Part shown: one piece after another, positions 36,146-44,012 of the stretch
Position numbering within the stretch: position 1 is the first letter of the stretch
Layout: the number at the start of each line of letters is the position of its first letter
Assembly (NCBI RefSeq): GCF_009830105.1
Contig: NZ_WURB01000007.1
Location: 124,001 to 188,000, forward strand
Direction of reading: 5' to 3'
DNA length: 64,000 bases
Source of the DNA: Microvirga makkahensis
GTDB taxonomy: Bacteria > Pseudomonadota > Alphaproteobacteria > Rhizobiales > Beijerinckiaceae
Translations under genes and position numbers: made by a program
The notes under the pieces: generated by a model
Databases searched by the model: none
What the model was told of the DNA's origin: nothing
The model's input: the letters and a program-made list of their open reading frames with translations, nothing else

Positions 36146-38599
36146 ATGGCCGATCAGGCCCCGCCGTCCCCCCATCTTCCTCCCGCCGCGCCACCGGCCA
36201 GCTCCCCGATCCTGACCGCCGGCGGCATCGTGCTGGCGATCGGGGCGCTGTACTTCGGTCAGGATATCTTCATTCCCTTCGCCCTGGCCGTCCTTCTGAG
36301 CTTCGCATTGACGCCGCTGGTGAACTGGCTCCGGCGGTTCCGGCTGCCTCGCATCGCCGCCGTGATCGTCGCCGTGACCCTTGCCTTCATCCTGATCGCG
36401 GGCATCGCCTTCGTGGTCGGGCGTCAACTCATCCAGCTCGCGAACAATCTTCCAGCCTATCAGACCACCATCACTCAGAAGATCCGCTCGTTGCAGCAAT
36501 CCGCACCCGGGGGCGGCGTCGTCGAGAAGGTCACAACCACCATCGAGGATCTCGGGAAGGAGATCTCGGGAGATAAGACCAAACCCGTGCAGCCGAAGCC
36601 TGGCCCTGGGACGGAATCAGCGCCGCAGGAGCCGGTCACGGTGCGTCTCGAGGCGCCGCAGGCCAGACCTCTCGAGATCATCCGGACCGTCATCGGCCCG
36701 CTGCTTGCGCCGCTCGCGACGGCGGGCCTCGTCGTGATCTTCGTCATCTTCGTGCTGCTCGAGCGCGAGGACCTGCGCGACCGCTTCATCAAGCTCGCCG
36801 GCGCGGGCGATCTCCAGAAGAGCACCCAGGCCATCAACGATGCCGCCGCCCGCGTCAGCCGCTATCTGCTGATGCAGCTCGTGGTGAATCTGACCTACGG
36901 CATTCCGATCGGCGTCGCCCTCTACTTCATCGGTGTGCCCAATGCGGTGCTATGGGGGCTGCTGGCGGCCGTGCTGCGGTTCATTCCCTATCTCGGCCCC
37001 TTCCTGGCCGCCCTCTTTCCCATCGCGCTCGCCATCGCGGTCGATCCCGGCTGGACGATGCTGTTCTGGGTGGTGGGACTGTTCCTTGTGGCCGAGCTCG
37101 TCAGCAACAACGTGATCGAACCATGGCTCTACGGCTCCAGCACCGGCCTGTCGTCGCTGGCCATCATCATGGCTGCCATCTTCTGGACCAGCCTATGGGG
37201 GCCGGTCGGGCTGTTCCTGGCGACGCCGCTGACCGTCTGCCTCGTGGTGATCGGCCGCTACGTGCCGCAGCTCGAGTTCCTGGGCGTCCTACTCGGCAGC
37301 GATCCGGTGCTCGCGCCGGAAGAGCGGTTCTACCAGCGTCTGCTCGCCGGCAACCTGGAAGAGGCGGTGGAGATCGCCGAGGAATACGTCGATGAGTGCT
37401 CCTCGCGCGAGTTCTACGACAACGTGGCTATCCCGGCACTCCGCTTGGCCGAGAACGACCGCCAGCGCAGCACCACCGATACCAACTACCGGCGGCAAGT
37501 GGCCGATATGGCGGTTTGCGTCGTGCGGGAGGTTGAGGACCATGTCGGGGAGAAGGCCGCTGACGGCGTCGAAGCAAGCAAGGATGCGGGAGAAGGCGAT
37601 CGACCTTCGGCCGGAGAGGCGCGGCCGCCATCCGTCCTCTGTCTGGCGGGCCGCACTGAACTTGATCGCGCCGCGGCCGAGATGATGGCGCAGGTGCTCG
37701 AGGAGCGCGGCATCGGCGCCCGGGTACTGCCACCGATCGCCGTCAGCCAAGGGGCCCTCGGACAGCTCGACCTCAAGGGCATAGAAGTCGTCAGCCTGTC
37801 CTACCTTCACCCGCAGCCGCAGGTCTATGCCCGCTACATCTGCCGGCGTCTCCGCCGCCGGGCACCCCACATCAAGCTCGTCGTCTGCTGCTGGAATCCG
37901 GCACTCGCCACGGGCCAGACCGAGGATCCCGCGAAGCAGATGGCGGCCGATGCGGTATTCACGACCCTGGAAGCCTATGTCGATCAGGTGGATGCGTGGA
38001 TGACCCGCCCGACATCGCCCGCTTGGACCTCTCCGGTCCTTCCCGATATGGAACAGGAGCAGCTTGCAGCGCTGCACGACCTCGGTTTGGCCTCAGCGAA
38101 GAGCCGCCAGTTTGAGGAGACGTCGAGGAAAGTCGCACAGGCGTTCGATGTCCCGATCGCCCTCGTGTCCTTTGTGGACGAAGCGCATCGGGCCCTGCCC
38201 GACATGACAGGCTCGGCACAGGAACCCCAAGTAGCCGGCCGAGCTCTCCATGAAGAAACGCTCGATGCATACGTCATCGCGGCGAATGCGGTACTGGTAT
38301 CGGAGGACGTCTCCGAGGATCCGCGCTTCGCCGACGATCCTCTCGTTTTGGAAAACGGCATCCGCTTCTATGCCGGAGCACCGCTGCGGACCTCCTCCGG
38401 CCTGGTCGTCGGTTCCCTCTCTGTGATCGACACCAAGCCGCGCGAGTTCCAGGAGCCGAGCCGTCGGCGCCTCCAGGAGATGGCTGACGAGCTGATGGCT
38501 CAAATCGAAAGTCGGTCTATGGAAGGCAAAGCCGATTTCCCGAACATCCTTCGCGGGAGCCCCTCGTCCAAGGAGACCGGGATCAACAAATCCCGATGA
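36146..38599 (+). CDS. AI-2E family transporter fused to a B12-binding-like and a GAF domain
   Basis: An 817-aa multidomain protein. Residues about 22-385 are the AI-2E transporter/TqsA-PerM-type membrane domain: helices GGIVLAIGALYFGQDIFIPFALA, a periplasmic or cytosolic insert 115-180, then GLLAAVLRFIPYLGPFLAALFP and EPWLYGSSTGLSSLAIIMAAIFW. Residues about 495-625 form a Rossmann-like domain (VLCLAGRTELDRAAAEMMAQ, IEVVSLSYLHP, KLVVCCWNP) that resembles B12-binding domains but shows no DxHxxG cobalamin motif. Residues about 635-790 form a GAF domain (PIALVSFVDEAHRALPDM, AGAPLRTSSGLVVGSLSVID). It suggests a transporter gated or sensed by a small ligand. Substrate unknown. Confidence 0.82.
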   Translation: MADQAPPSPHLPPAAPPASSPILTAGGIVLAIGALYFGQDIFIPFALAVLLSFALTPLVNWLRRFRLPRIAAVIVAVTLAFILIAGIAFVVGRQLIQLANNLPAYQTTITQKIRSLQQSAPGGGVVEKVTTTIEDLGKEISGDKTKPVQPKPGPGTESAPQEPVTVRLEAPQARPLEIIRTVIGPLLAPLATAGLVVIFVIFVLLEREDLRDRFIKLAGAGDLQKSTQAINDAAARVSRYLLMQLVVNLTYGIPIGVALYFIGVPNAVLWGLLAAVLRFIPYLGPFLAALFPIALAIAVDPGWTMLFWVVGLFLVAELVSNNVIEPWLYGSSTGLSSLAIIMAAIFWTSLWGPVGLFLATPLTVCLVVIGRYVPQLEFLGVLLGSDPVLAPEERFYQRLLAGNLEEAVEIAEEYVDECSSREFYDNVAIPALRLAENDRQRSTTDTNYRRQVADMAVCVVREVEDHVGEKAADGVEASKDAGEGDRPSAGEARPPSVLCLAGRTELDRAAAEMMAQVLEERGIGARVLPPIAVSQGALGQLDLKGIEVVSLSYLHPQPQVYARYICRRLRRRAPHIKLVVCCWNPALATGQTEDPAKQMAADAVFTTLEAYVDQVDAWMTRPTSPAWTSPVLPDMEQEQLAALHDLGLASAKSRQFEETSRKVAQAFDVPIALVSFVDEAHRALPDMTGSAQEPQVAGRALHEETLDAYVIAANAVLVSEDVSEDPRFADDPLVLENGIRFYAGAPLRTSSGLVVGSLSVIDTKPREFQEPSRRRLQEMADELMAQIESRSMEGKADFPNILRGSPSSKETGINKSR

Positions 38600-38995
38600 G
38601 ACATCGGCGACGTGGCCCCTGTGACGTACCCCGGATCATGCCGCGATCGAAGTCGACAGATCACGATCCGGAAGCTTGGCAGGGGAAGGTCTTTTCAGGG
38701 TCGAGCTGAGTCGTTGGGCGCAGCCTCATGAAGGTCAGCTTACCCTATGCCTCCCGAAGTGCGGCTTTCGTTTGCCACCTGCCACAAGCCGACATTCCAC
38801 CCTGGAAAACTCTGGAATGCCGCGCACTCGAGAGAGGAGCACTACTCGATACACGGAATCTAGAGCATCGGACGTGAAAAGCGGACTTGCACTTTTGTGA
38901 CACATCCGATGCTCTCCTCTTTGAAGAGCGCATCGTAGTGGCATCATCCAATTCTCGCCTGCCAGGCCACGATGAGGACCGGCGGGCTCGCGTAT
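38600..38995. other. Intergenic stretch between convergent genes with a repeat copy
   Basis: About 400 bases between the AI-2E fusion and the convergent esterase gene. The only recognisable element is the dispersed repeat copy at 38864-38942. Confidence 0.4.
38864..38942. repeat. Dispersed intergenic repeat, copy B
   Basis: Starts TAGAGCATCGGACGTGAAAA, and contains CATCCGATGCTCTCCTCTTT followed by GAAGAGCGCATCGT at 38903-38936. TAGAGCATCGGA and TCCGATGCTCT are inverted, so the element can fold into a long hairpin. The right part matches copies A and C. Confidence 0.6.
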
Positions 38996-40264
38996 TTACA
39001 CGCGGGGTTCGTTTGCCGGTTTTGCATGCTCGAGGAAGAAGCGCATCATCTCGCGGCTGGCATCGGGCCCTCGTGGCTCCGTATAGGAGCCATTTGGACT
39101 TCCCCCGGACCAGGCATGGCCCGCCCCGTGAAGAACCCAATGCTCGAACATCGGGTGTCCGCTGCCATCAAACGCGACCGTTTTGGTGTAATGAATCCCA
39201 CCTGGAGCCTGTCCACGGCTGGCCTTTGTGCGCAAATCCGAGCCGGCCTTCGACTGTGCCATGACCTGTTCGCCGTTGATGGGATTGACCGTCGTATCGC
39301 GATCGCCATGGAATACGATGGTCGGTACGGGCTGACCGGCCCCGCTGTGATGGGACACGCTACCCTGGCGCATGGCGGCAAACGCCGAGGCCACGTCACG
39401 GGCAGCCCCGCACGCCAAGCCCGAATGGACTCCTACGGCTGCATAGAGATCGGGGTACGCAGCACCCATGATTGCCGCCGCCGCCCCGCCGGCCGACAGC
39501 CCGGCCACATAGATCCGTCCCGGCACGACCGAGAAGTCGTGCATGATCTGACGGGTGATGCCGGCGATCAGCGATGGCTCACCCCGACCTCGCTGCTGAT
39601 CGGCTGCGTTGAACCAGTTCCAGCACTTGGACATGTTGGCAGACTGGGCCTGCGCCGGATAAGCGACGAGAAACGTCTGCTCCTCAGCCAGTTCGTTCAT
39701 CCGCGTCCCCGCAGCAAAATCGTCGGGCGATTGCGTGCAGCCATGCAGCATCACCATGAGCGGCACAGGCTCACCCGTATAGCCGCTCGGGATGTAAACC
39801 TTGTAAGCGCGGCTTCCCGCCTCGTTGGCAAACGACCGCCCCTCGAATCGTGCGCCCTCCGGCAGCGGGGCCGGTGCACGGGCTGCAACAGGTCCGATGA
39901 GACCGTCGAGACCGAGCCTGGAGCCTGGTTCACCCATGCGGTCGAGGAGGCCGCGCAACGCTTCCGGCACCGGATGCTGGCCCGCGGTTCCGGCCGAACC
40001 CCCGGAGGGGTCTGGAGCACGGTTTCGGGCGTCGAATGTGTGCGAGGTCCAGGCTCCTCCCTTTGAGGATGGCGCCACCATCTCGATGATCCGTGGCGGC
40101 CGCCCTCGTGGAGGCTGGCCGGCATCTCCGCTGGGATGGGGTGAGGGAGCTGACGGATGGGCCCGCGAAAGCGCTCCCTGCAGGACTGACATGGCCTCAG
40201 TAAGCCGGCCCTCGCGGGTGAGGCGGGTTGCCTCGTCCATGGCTCTGTTCGATTCTGTGTTCAC
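38996..40264 (-). CDS. PHB depolymerase-family alpha/beta-hydrolase esterase
   Basis: A 422-aa protein of the extracellular/intracellular PHB depolymerase and feruloyl-esterase-like family (esterase_phb). An N-terminal helical region (MDEATRLTREGRLTEAMSVLQGAL) and Pro/Gly-rich linker lead to the catalytic domain from about residue 145: YKVYIPSGYTGEPVPLMVMLHGCTQ oxyanion region, nucleophile Ser in VAGLSAGGAAAAIM, Asp in FHGDRDTTVNP and His in LHGAGHAWSGG. No signal peptide, so probably cytoplasmic. GTG start with AGGA about eight bases upstream. The CopG gene lies 98 bases upstream on the same strand. Confidence 0.87.
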   Translation of the reverse strand: MNTESNRAMDEATRLTREGRLTEAMSVLQGALSRAHPSAPSPHPSGDAGQPPRGRPPRIIEMVAPSSKGGAWTSHTFDARNRAPDPSGGSAGTAGQHPVPEALRGLLDRMGEPGSRLGLDGLIGPVAARAPAPLPEGARFEGRSFANEAGSRAYKVYIPSGYTGEPVPLMVMLHGCTQSPDDFAAGTRMNELAEEQTFLVAYPAQAQSANMSKCWNWFNAADQQRGRGEPSLIAGITRQIMHDFSVVPGRIYVAGLSAGGAAAAIMGAAYPDLYAAVGVHSGLACGAARDVASAFAAMRQGSVSHHSGAGQPVPTIVFHGDRDTTVNPINGEQVMAQSKAGSDLRTKASRGQAPGGIHYTKTVAFDGSGHPMFEHWVLHGAGHAWSGGSPNGSYTEPRGPDASREMMRFFLEHAKPANEPRV

Positions 40265-40281
40265 GATTTCGATCCTGTTGT

Positions 40282-40302
40282 GGGGCAGGTGGGGCCTGCC
40301 CC
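40282..40302 (-). promoter_or_regulatory. Stem-loop between the CopG-like gene and the PHB depolymerase gene
   Basis: GGGGCAGG-tgggg-CCTGCCCC in the 97-base gap. Without a U-run it could be a weak terminator or an intercistronic stabiliser. The GTG start of the esterase is 18 bases downstream. Confidence 0.45.
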
Positions 40303-40361
40303 TCCTGTGAGGAAGGGTTGGGCGGGCTCTAAAGACGGTGGGGCGGGCGTGTGCCCAGAGG

Positions 40362-40781
40362 TCAGCGAATGCGCTCCTTCAGCACCTCTTTGACGGCCGG
40401 AGGGGCGTGCAAGGCGCCAAGGACGTGGAGCGAAGCGATCGTCTGCCGCGCCAGCTCGGGCGTGACATCGCTAGCGATGCTGGCGAGACCGAGCACCTGG
40501 ATATGCAACACTTCGCCGGCTGCTTGTACGGCCTCAAGATCCTCTCGGGTGTAATGACGCAGGCCCAGTTCAAGCTGATGTCGGGCGACCGATTTCCTGA
40601 CAGCCTCGTTGTGCCGGTCAAGCTGATTGCGAATGGCTGTTCGAATGAAGTCAGTCCGATTGGAATAGAAGCCCTCCTGCACGAGGAGATCAATGTGGCC
40701 CAGATCCACATAGCCAAGATTGATCGTGATCTTCTCGCTGTCGGCGGCTTTGGGCCTAAGCTCGTGTACATTGCTCGTCAT
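40362..40781 (-). CDS. CopG/ribbon-helix-helix-type transcriptional regulator
   Basis: A 139-aa protein with a ribbon-helix-helix-like segment at about residues 18-60: KITINLGYVDLGHIDLLVQE, followed by SNRTDFIRTAIRNQLDRH, as in NikR/CopG-type repressors. The C-terminal 75 residues (VLHIQVLGLASIASDVTPEL) may be a sensor or oligomerisation part. ATG 40781 has GGAGG five bases upstream. That Shine-Dalgarno forms the end of a 16-bp perfect palindrome, so the protein may control its own synthesis at DNA or RNA level. Likely target: itself and the esterase gene downstream. Confidence 0.8.
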   Translation of the reverse strand: MTSNVHELRPKAADSEKITINLGYVDLGHIDLLVQEGFYSNRTDFIRTAIRNQLDRHNEAVRKSVARHQLELGLRHYTREDLEAVQAAGEVLHIQVLGLASIASDVTPELARQTIASLHVLGALHAPPAVKEVLKERIR

Positions 40782-40786
40782 GCTCA

Positions 40787-40822
40787 CCTCCATGTACCAT
40801 CCAGTTGGATGGTACATGGAGG
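40787..40822. promoter_or_regulatory. Very long perfect palindrome overlapping the CopG ribosome-binding site
   Basis: Arms CCTCCATGTACCATCC and GGATGGTACATGGAGG, 16 bp each, around AGTT. In the minus-strand transcript the arm nearer the ATG ends in GGAGG, the Shine-Dalgarno of the CopG-like gene. As DNA it is a natural operator for a ribbon-helix-helix dimer pair; as RNA it would hide the ribosome site. Confidence 0.75.
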
Positions 40823-41108
40823 GTCATTGCTCTCAGTTCAAGGTTTGACGCCAGACTTTCGCTCACTCAGCCGCCCTTCATGTTCCGCGACACTGGGGCA
40901 ATCACTCGGGGATATCCGGGAGGTTCGGCCTGCCTTGCAATGGTCGCGTAGCATCTTTACGATGCCTCGATCGAGACTTGGCCGACGCCTGAGCTGCTGC
41001 GCTTCGCCGTGCACGCGCACGGACGACCTTCCGAAGATCGATACTCTCTGAGCCAGGCGCTGATGCGTCTTGGCTCACCTTTGTCACCAGCAGCGAAAGG
41101 AGTGCACC

Positions 41109-41318
41109 ATGGCGACTGGCACGGTGAAGTGGTACAACGAAACAAAGGGTTATGGTTTCATTCAGCCCGACAACGGCGGCAAGGACGTGTTCGTCCATGC
41201 AACGGCGCTTGAGCGCGCAGGCCTGCGTGGCCTGGTCGAAGGTCAGAAGGTCTCCTATGACGTTGAGGCTGACCGCCGCACTGGCAAGGAATCGGCTGGA
41301 AACCTGAAGACGGTCTAA
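41109..41318 (+). CDS. Cold-shock protein, CspA family (first copy)
   Basis: A 69-aa single cold-shock domain, an RNA chaperone. RNP1 KGYGFIQP and RNP2 DVFVHATALE are intact, and the length is that of alphaproteobacterial CspA. AAGGAG is six to seven bases before the ATG, which was chosen over an in-frame upstream ATG. A long GC stem terminator follows 20 bases after the stop. Its neighbour at 41688 is a paralogue (about 65-70% identical by eye). Confidence 0.93.
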   Translation: MATGTVKWYNETKGYGFIQPDNGGKDVFVHATALERAGLRGLVEGQKVSYDVEADRRTGKESAGNLKTV

Positions 41319-41337
41319 GCAACCTGTCTGATCATCA

Positions 41338-41370
41338 ATAGAGGCCGCTCCGACGTGGGGCGGCCTCTAT
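41338..41370 (+). terminator. Terminator stem after the first csp gene
   Basis: ATAGAGGCCGCTCC and GGGGCGGCCTCTAT form a 14-bp stem (one G-U pair) around GACGT, followed by GCTTT. The core GCCGCTCC...GGGGCGGC recurs in the terminator of the second csp gene. Confidence 0.7.
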
Positions 41371-41687
41371 GCTTTGGCGCATGAGCCATCTCGGCGCATC
41401 AAGCCAAGCAAAAGAATACCGAAGGGGCATGCAAGAAGTCGAAAGCAGGCGAGAGCGGGTACGCTATCTGCTTCAAGAGAAATTACGAAGTTAACCACTT
41501 GTAAAAATCCAAACGCTTCCCATATCTTCATTATCGGATTTGGCCGGACAATCGGGCCGTTTCGCTTTTGGCTCAGCCAGGCGCACGTTCAGACACTCTT
41601 TCCCAAATATCGACGAACCGGGTTGAGGTCGCGCATTTGCGCGCCTTCCCTCACGTGCATCTGCAGCAATTGCGAAAGGTTACTCCA
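41371..41687 (+). other. Long leader region of the second csp gene
   Basis: 317 bases with no supported gene. It is AT-richer than the surroundings between 41460 and 41560. Cold-shock mRNAs often have long structured leaders, and the promoter candidate at 41499-41527 would give a leader of about 155 nt. Confidence 0.4.
41499..41527 (+). promoter_or_regulatory. Candidate sigma-70 promoter of the second csp gene
   Basis: TTGTAA and ATATCT separated by 17 bases, about 160 bases before the csp ATG. Inferred from spacing and similarity only. Confidence 0.3.
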
Positions 41688-41897
41688 ATGATCATGGGCA
41701 CAGTAAAGTTCTACAACGACATGAAGGGCTTCGGCTTCATTCAGCCGGATGATGGCAGCAAGGACGTGTTTGTCCACGCCACCGCCCTCGAGCGCGCCGG
41801 CATGCGCGGCCTCTTCGAGGGCCAGAAGGTCTTCTTCGACACGGCCGAAGACCGCCGTTCTGGCAAGATCGCCGTCAACAACATCCAAAAGGCTTAA
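41688..41897 (+). CDS. Cold-shock protein, CspA family (second copy)
   Basis: A 69-aa cold-shock domain with RNP1 KGFGFIQP and RNP2 DVFVHATALE. It starts MIMGTVKFYNDM; AAAGG lies eight bases before ATG 41688, while ATG 41694 is an alternative. Head-to-tail with the first copy. Followed by a Rho-independent terminator whose core repeats that of copy one. Confidence 0.93.
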   Translation: MIMGTVKFYNDMKGFGFIQPDDGSKDVFVHATALERAGMRGLFEGQKVFFDTAEDRRSGKIAVNNIQKA

Positions 41898-41931
41898 GGA
41901 TGGCCCGGCCCATCCCATAAGCGCCCTTACG

Positions 41932-41959
41932 AAGCCGCTCCCAGGTGGGGCGGCTTTTT
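41932..41959 (+). terminator. Rho-independent terminator after the second csp gene
   Basis: AAGCCGCTCC-caggt-GGGGCGGCTT followed by TTTG: a 10-bp stem with a short U-run. Confidence 0.8.
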
Positions 41960-42004
41960 GATTGCGAGCGTCCGTCACGCGATAGTCGGACGAGTGAGGA
42001 ATTG

Positions 42005-42205
42005 ATGAACACGTTTCGAAAAGCCCCTGCTGCTAAATCAGTCATGTTCGTGGTGGATTATGACGATGCTCGTCGAGCCTATTTGTGGGTCGACGATCCT
42101 GCGAAGGCAGGTGACACTCGGACGATCGGCTTGATTGCACGAGCTCAGCAAGAGCAAGGAACCCTGCCTGAAGGCACGATTACCAGCATCCGGCGTATCC
42201 GGTAA
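42005..42205 (+). CDS. Small hypothetical protein, 66 aa
   Basis: MNTFRKAPAAKSVMFVVDYD followed by DARRAYLWVDDPAKAGDTRT and ending ITSIRRIR. GAGGAA lies just upstream of the ATG, and the amino-acid usage is normal for a soluble protein. It looks like a complete small alpha/beta protein conserved in this group. It sits 24 bases before the DUF6481-like gene, close to the csp genes, so a stress role is plausible but unproven. Confidence 0.6.
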   Translation: MNTFRKAPAAKSVMFVVDYDDARRAYLWVDDPAKAGDTRTIGLIARAQQEQGTLPEGTITSIRRIR

Positions 42206-42229
42206 GTCACCGGCGCAAGAAGGGGCACG

Positions 42230-42604
42230 ATGGCTATGTTGAGGTCAGTGAGTGGGATGAAGCAGAAAGATTTTGGCGAACGGCTGAGTGCCGCCAGGAA
42301 TGCGAAGCAAGCGATGGCAGACAAGTTCCGTCAGCGGCCACGCCCCGACGATCCCGCCGTTGCAGAGCGGCGGGCCGCTCGGGAAGCCGTGAGTGCTGCG
42401 CGGGATGCTCGCATTGCGAAACGGGAGGCTGATCGTCTCGCGGAGAACGCACGCATCGCAACGGAGCGTGAAGCGATTGCGGTGGAACACGCCGAGCAGG
42501 AAAAGCGCGCGGCTGCCGAGAAAAAAGCAAGCGATGCCAAGCTAGAGGCGGAGCGCAAGGCCGCCCGTGATGCCCGTTACGCGGCTCGCAAAGCGCGAAA
42601 GTAG
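42230..42604 (+). CDS. DUF6481-like coiled-coil protein
   Basis: A 124-aa highly charged, Ala/Arg/Lys/Glu-rich protein. The pattern FGERLSAARNAKQAMADKFR followed by RPRPDDPAVAERRAAREAVS matches my recollection of the DUF6481 family, in which the rest is a long helix or coiled coil (residues 40-124). AAGGGG precedes ATG 42230; an internal ATG (42257) also fits the family N-terminus. Function unknown; such proteins are often seen near cold-shock genes. Confidence 0.65.
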   Translation: MAMLRSVSGMKQKDFGERLSAARNAKQAMADKFRQRPRPDDPAVAERRAAREAVSAARDARIAKREADRLAENARIATEREAIAVEHAEQEKRAAAEKKASDAKLEAERKAARDARYAARKARK

Positions 42605-42671
42605 GGCCCGGCCCCTGTCGCGTCTCGACAATCGGATTCGATCCATTCACTCAGCGCAAGGAGATTGGCTG

Positions 42672-42872
42672 ATGTCCCACAAGTTCAAAGTTCGACAGAT
42701 GGTGCGGCTCAAGCAGCCCGGCTTTCGTGACATGCAGACGAATTCCACGGGTGTTTACGAGATCGTTCGGCTCATGCCGGCCGATCAGACCGGCGAGGTT
42801 TCATACCGCATCAAATCGTCCGGCTTCGGGGAGCGTGCTGTGCGCGAGAGCGAGATCAAGGCGCAGACGTGA
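42672..42872 (+). CDS. Small conserved hypothetical protein, 66 aa
   Basis: MSHKFKVRQMVRLKQPGFRD and then VYEIVRLMPADQTGEVSYRI with KSSGFGERAVRESEIKA. It looks like a small beta-barrel of the SH3/KOW kind, with the pattern of proteins that bind nucleic acid or metabolites. AAGGAG lies nine to ten bases before the ATG, inside a longer open frame starting at 42567 that overlaps the previous gene. Probably cotranscribed with the two genes before it. Confidence 0.65.
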   Translation: MSHKFKVRQMVRLKQPGFRDMQTNSTGVYEIVRLMPADQTGEVSYRIKSSGFGERAVRESEIKAQT

Positions 42873-42996
42873 ACCATTTGACCAGCGCATAAACCTTCTT
42901 TCGCGGATCGCAGGTCTACGATCCCGTCGCACTGCTTCGTCGGGGCGATGAGGCCCCTGCACCGCCCGCGTCGGCAGGAAGACGTTACGACGATTT

Positions 42997-43255
42997 ATGA
43001 TCATCACGCCGACAGGCCACCCTGCGTGGCCGCATGTGCCGCTCGACGGCCTCTCGGACTTCGACTGGGCCTTCGAGCGCGCGAGCGTCACCTCGTTGCG
43101 CCAGAGCCTGCGGGAGAAAGTATTCACAGCAAGCCAGAATATCGGCGCGACTGCTCGCGAAGCAGGCTCGCTCAGATGCCGGTCGTTGGGCAGGGTACGG
43201 AGTTCAACCCGGATCCGAGATCAAGGCTGCGTTCCAGGGGACGTTTGAGGCCTGA
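42997..43255 (+). pseudogene. Small broken gene of unknown function
   Basis: The first frame begins MIITPTGHPAWPHVPLDGLS and DFDWAFERASVTSLRQSLRE, clearly protein-like. After about 43140 its quality drops, and a second frame reads LLAKQARSDAGRWAGYGVQP to FQGTFEA and a stop at 43255. One small indel near 43130-43150 would join them into a protein of about 85 aa. Unrecognised family; may also be a sequencing indel. Confidence 0.4.
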
Positions 43256-43612
43256 AAGGGCGCACCCCCGTTGAGGCATCACCTGCACGAGCGGACGAGG
43301 TCCCTAGCCCTCTCGCCGCCCCCTGCCCCATCAATTCATGGATCTGCCTGACGAGAGTCGCAGCGCGGTAGGGCTTCGGCATGAAGCGACCGTCATCCGG
43401 GATGTCATGAGGCCCAGGCCGCGCGTCGCCTGAGGCGACCAGCAGCCGCACATGCGGCCAGCGGACGTGGACAGTACATGGAGCTCGTCAGAGCGAGCCT
43501 CCAGCACCTGGAAGCCTGCTTCCTCCAGCTCATCGGCGGCCGTCATCTGCACCAGCAGCTTGCCTTCCACCAGAAGGACAACAGGTGGATCACTGGCGAT
43601 GTCCTGTCCCAT
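43221..43612 (-). pseudogene. Response-regulator receiver pseudogene lacking its middle
   Basis: The 5' part reads MGQDIASDPPVVLLVEGKLL and ADELEEAGFQVLEARSDELH, the first third of a CheY-like domain. The 3' part, in another frame, reads RWPHVRLLVASGDARPGPHD and FMPKPYRAATLVRQIHELM, the last third with the conserved Lys in MPKPY. The part with the phospho-acceptor Asp is missing, about 120 bases by comparison with the neighbour at 43614, and the joint at about 43470 is out of frame. It follows the intact regulator by one base. Confidence 0.65.
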
Positions 43613-43613
43613 G

Positions 43614-44012
43614 TCACGTCACTGGGGGTTGCGGGTCATGGATGGCCTTCTCGGCATGAACCAGGATGTCGAGGCCACGCCAGGGCTTGGGCATGAAGGT
43701 GACGCACTCCGGCAGATCGTCCAGCCGGATGCCGGGATCTCCAGACGTGAGTACGATGCGGATCGTCGGCCAGAGCTTGCACGCGGCCTTGGCGAGCTGC
43801 ACCCCGTCCATCTCTCCCGGAAGGCGCACATCGGCGAACATCATCGCCACCTCGCCTCCGCGCTCCTGAAGGCAGTCGAGGGCGGCTTCCGCACTGTCCA
43901 CCTCCACCACGTCAAGGGGAGTTTCCTCCAGCAGGACGGCGGCAAGCGCCCGGACATCGGGATCGTCCTCGACGATCAGTGCCAGGTGCGGTTCAGGCTG
44001 TAGAGCGTTCAT
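43614..44012 (-). CDS. Single-domain response regulator (CheY-like receiver)
   Basis: A 132-aa stand-alone receiver. Acidic pocket E15-D16-D17 in LIVEDDPDV, phospho-acceptor Asp 61 in MFADVRLPGEMDG, Ser 90 in VLTSGDPG and Lys 109 in FMPKPWRG. No output domain, so it works by protein contact or as a phosphate sink. GGGAGG precedes the ATG. The NepR-like gene overlaps its start by 20 bases, and the GAF histidine kinase is divergent; they likely form one signalling unit. Confidence 0.88.
   Translation of the reverse strand: MNALQPEPHLALIVEDDPDVRALAAVLLEETPLDVVEVDSAEAALDCLQERGGEVAMMFADVRLPGEMDGVQLAKAACKLWPTIRIVLTSGDPGIRLDDLPECVTFMPKPWRGLDILVHAEKAIHDPQPPVT

Noticed and set aside
37289-38077. A 262-aa minus-strand open frame
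   Set aside because: Opposite to the continuous AI-2E/B12-like/GAF reading frame.
38972-40066. A 364-aa plus-strand open frame
   Set aside because: Opposite to the PHB depolymerase-family gene with its full catalytic triad; the plus frame is Arg/Gly/His-rich.
41374-41691. Plus-strand frame of 105 aa between the csp genes
   Set aside because: It covers the leader of the second csp gene, has no ribosome site and no domain.
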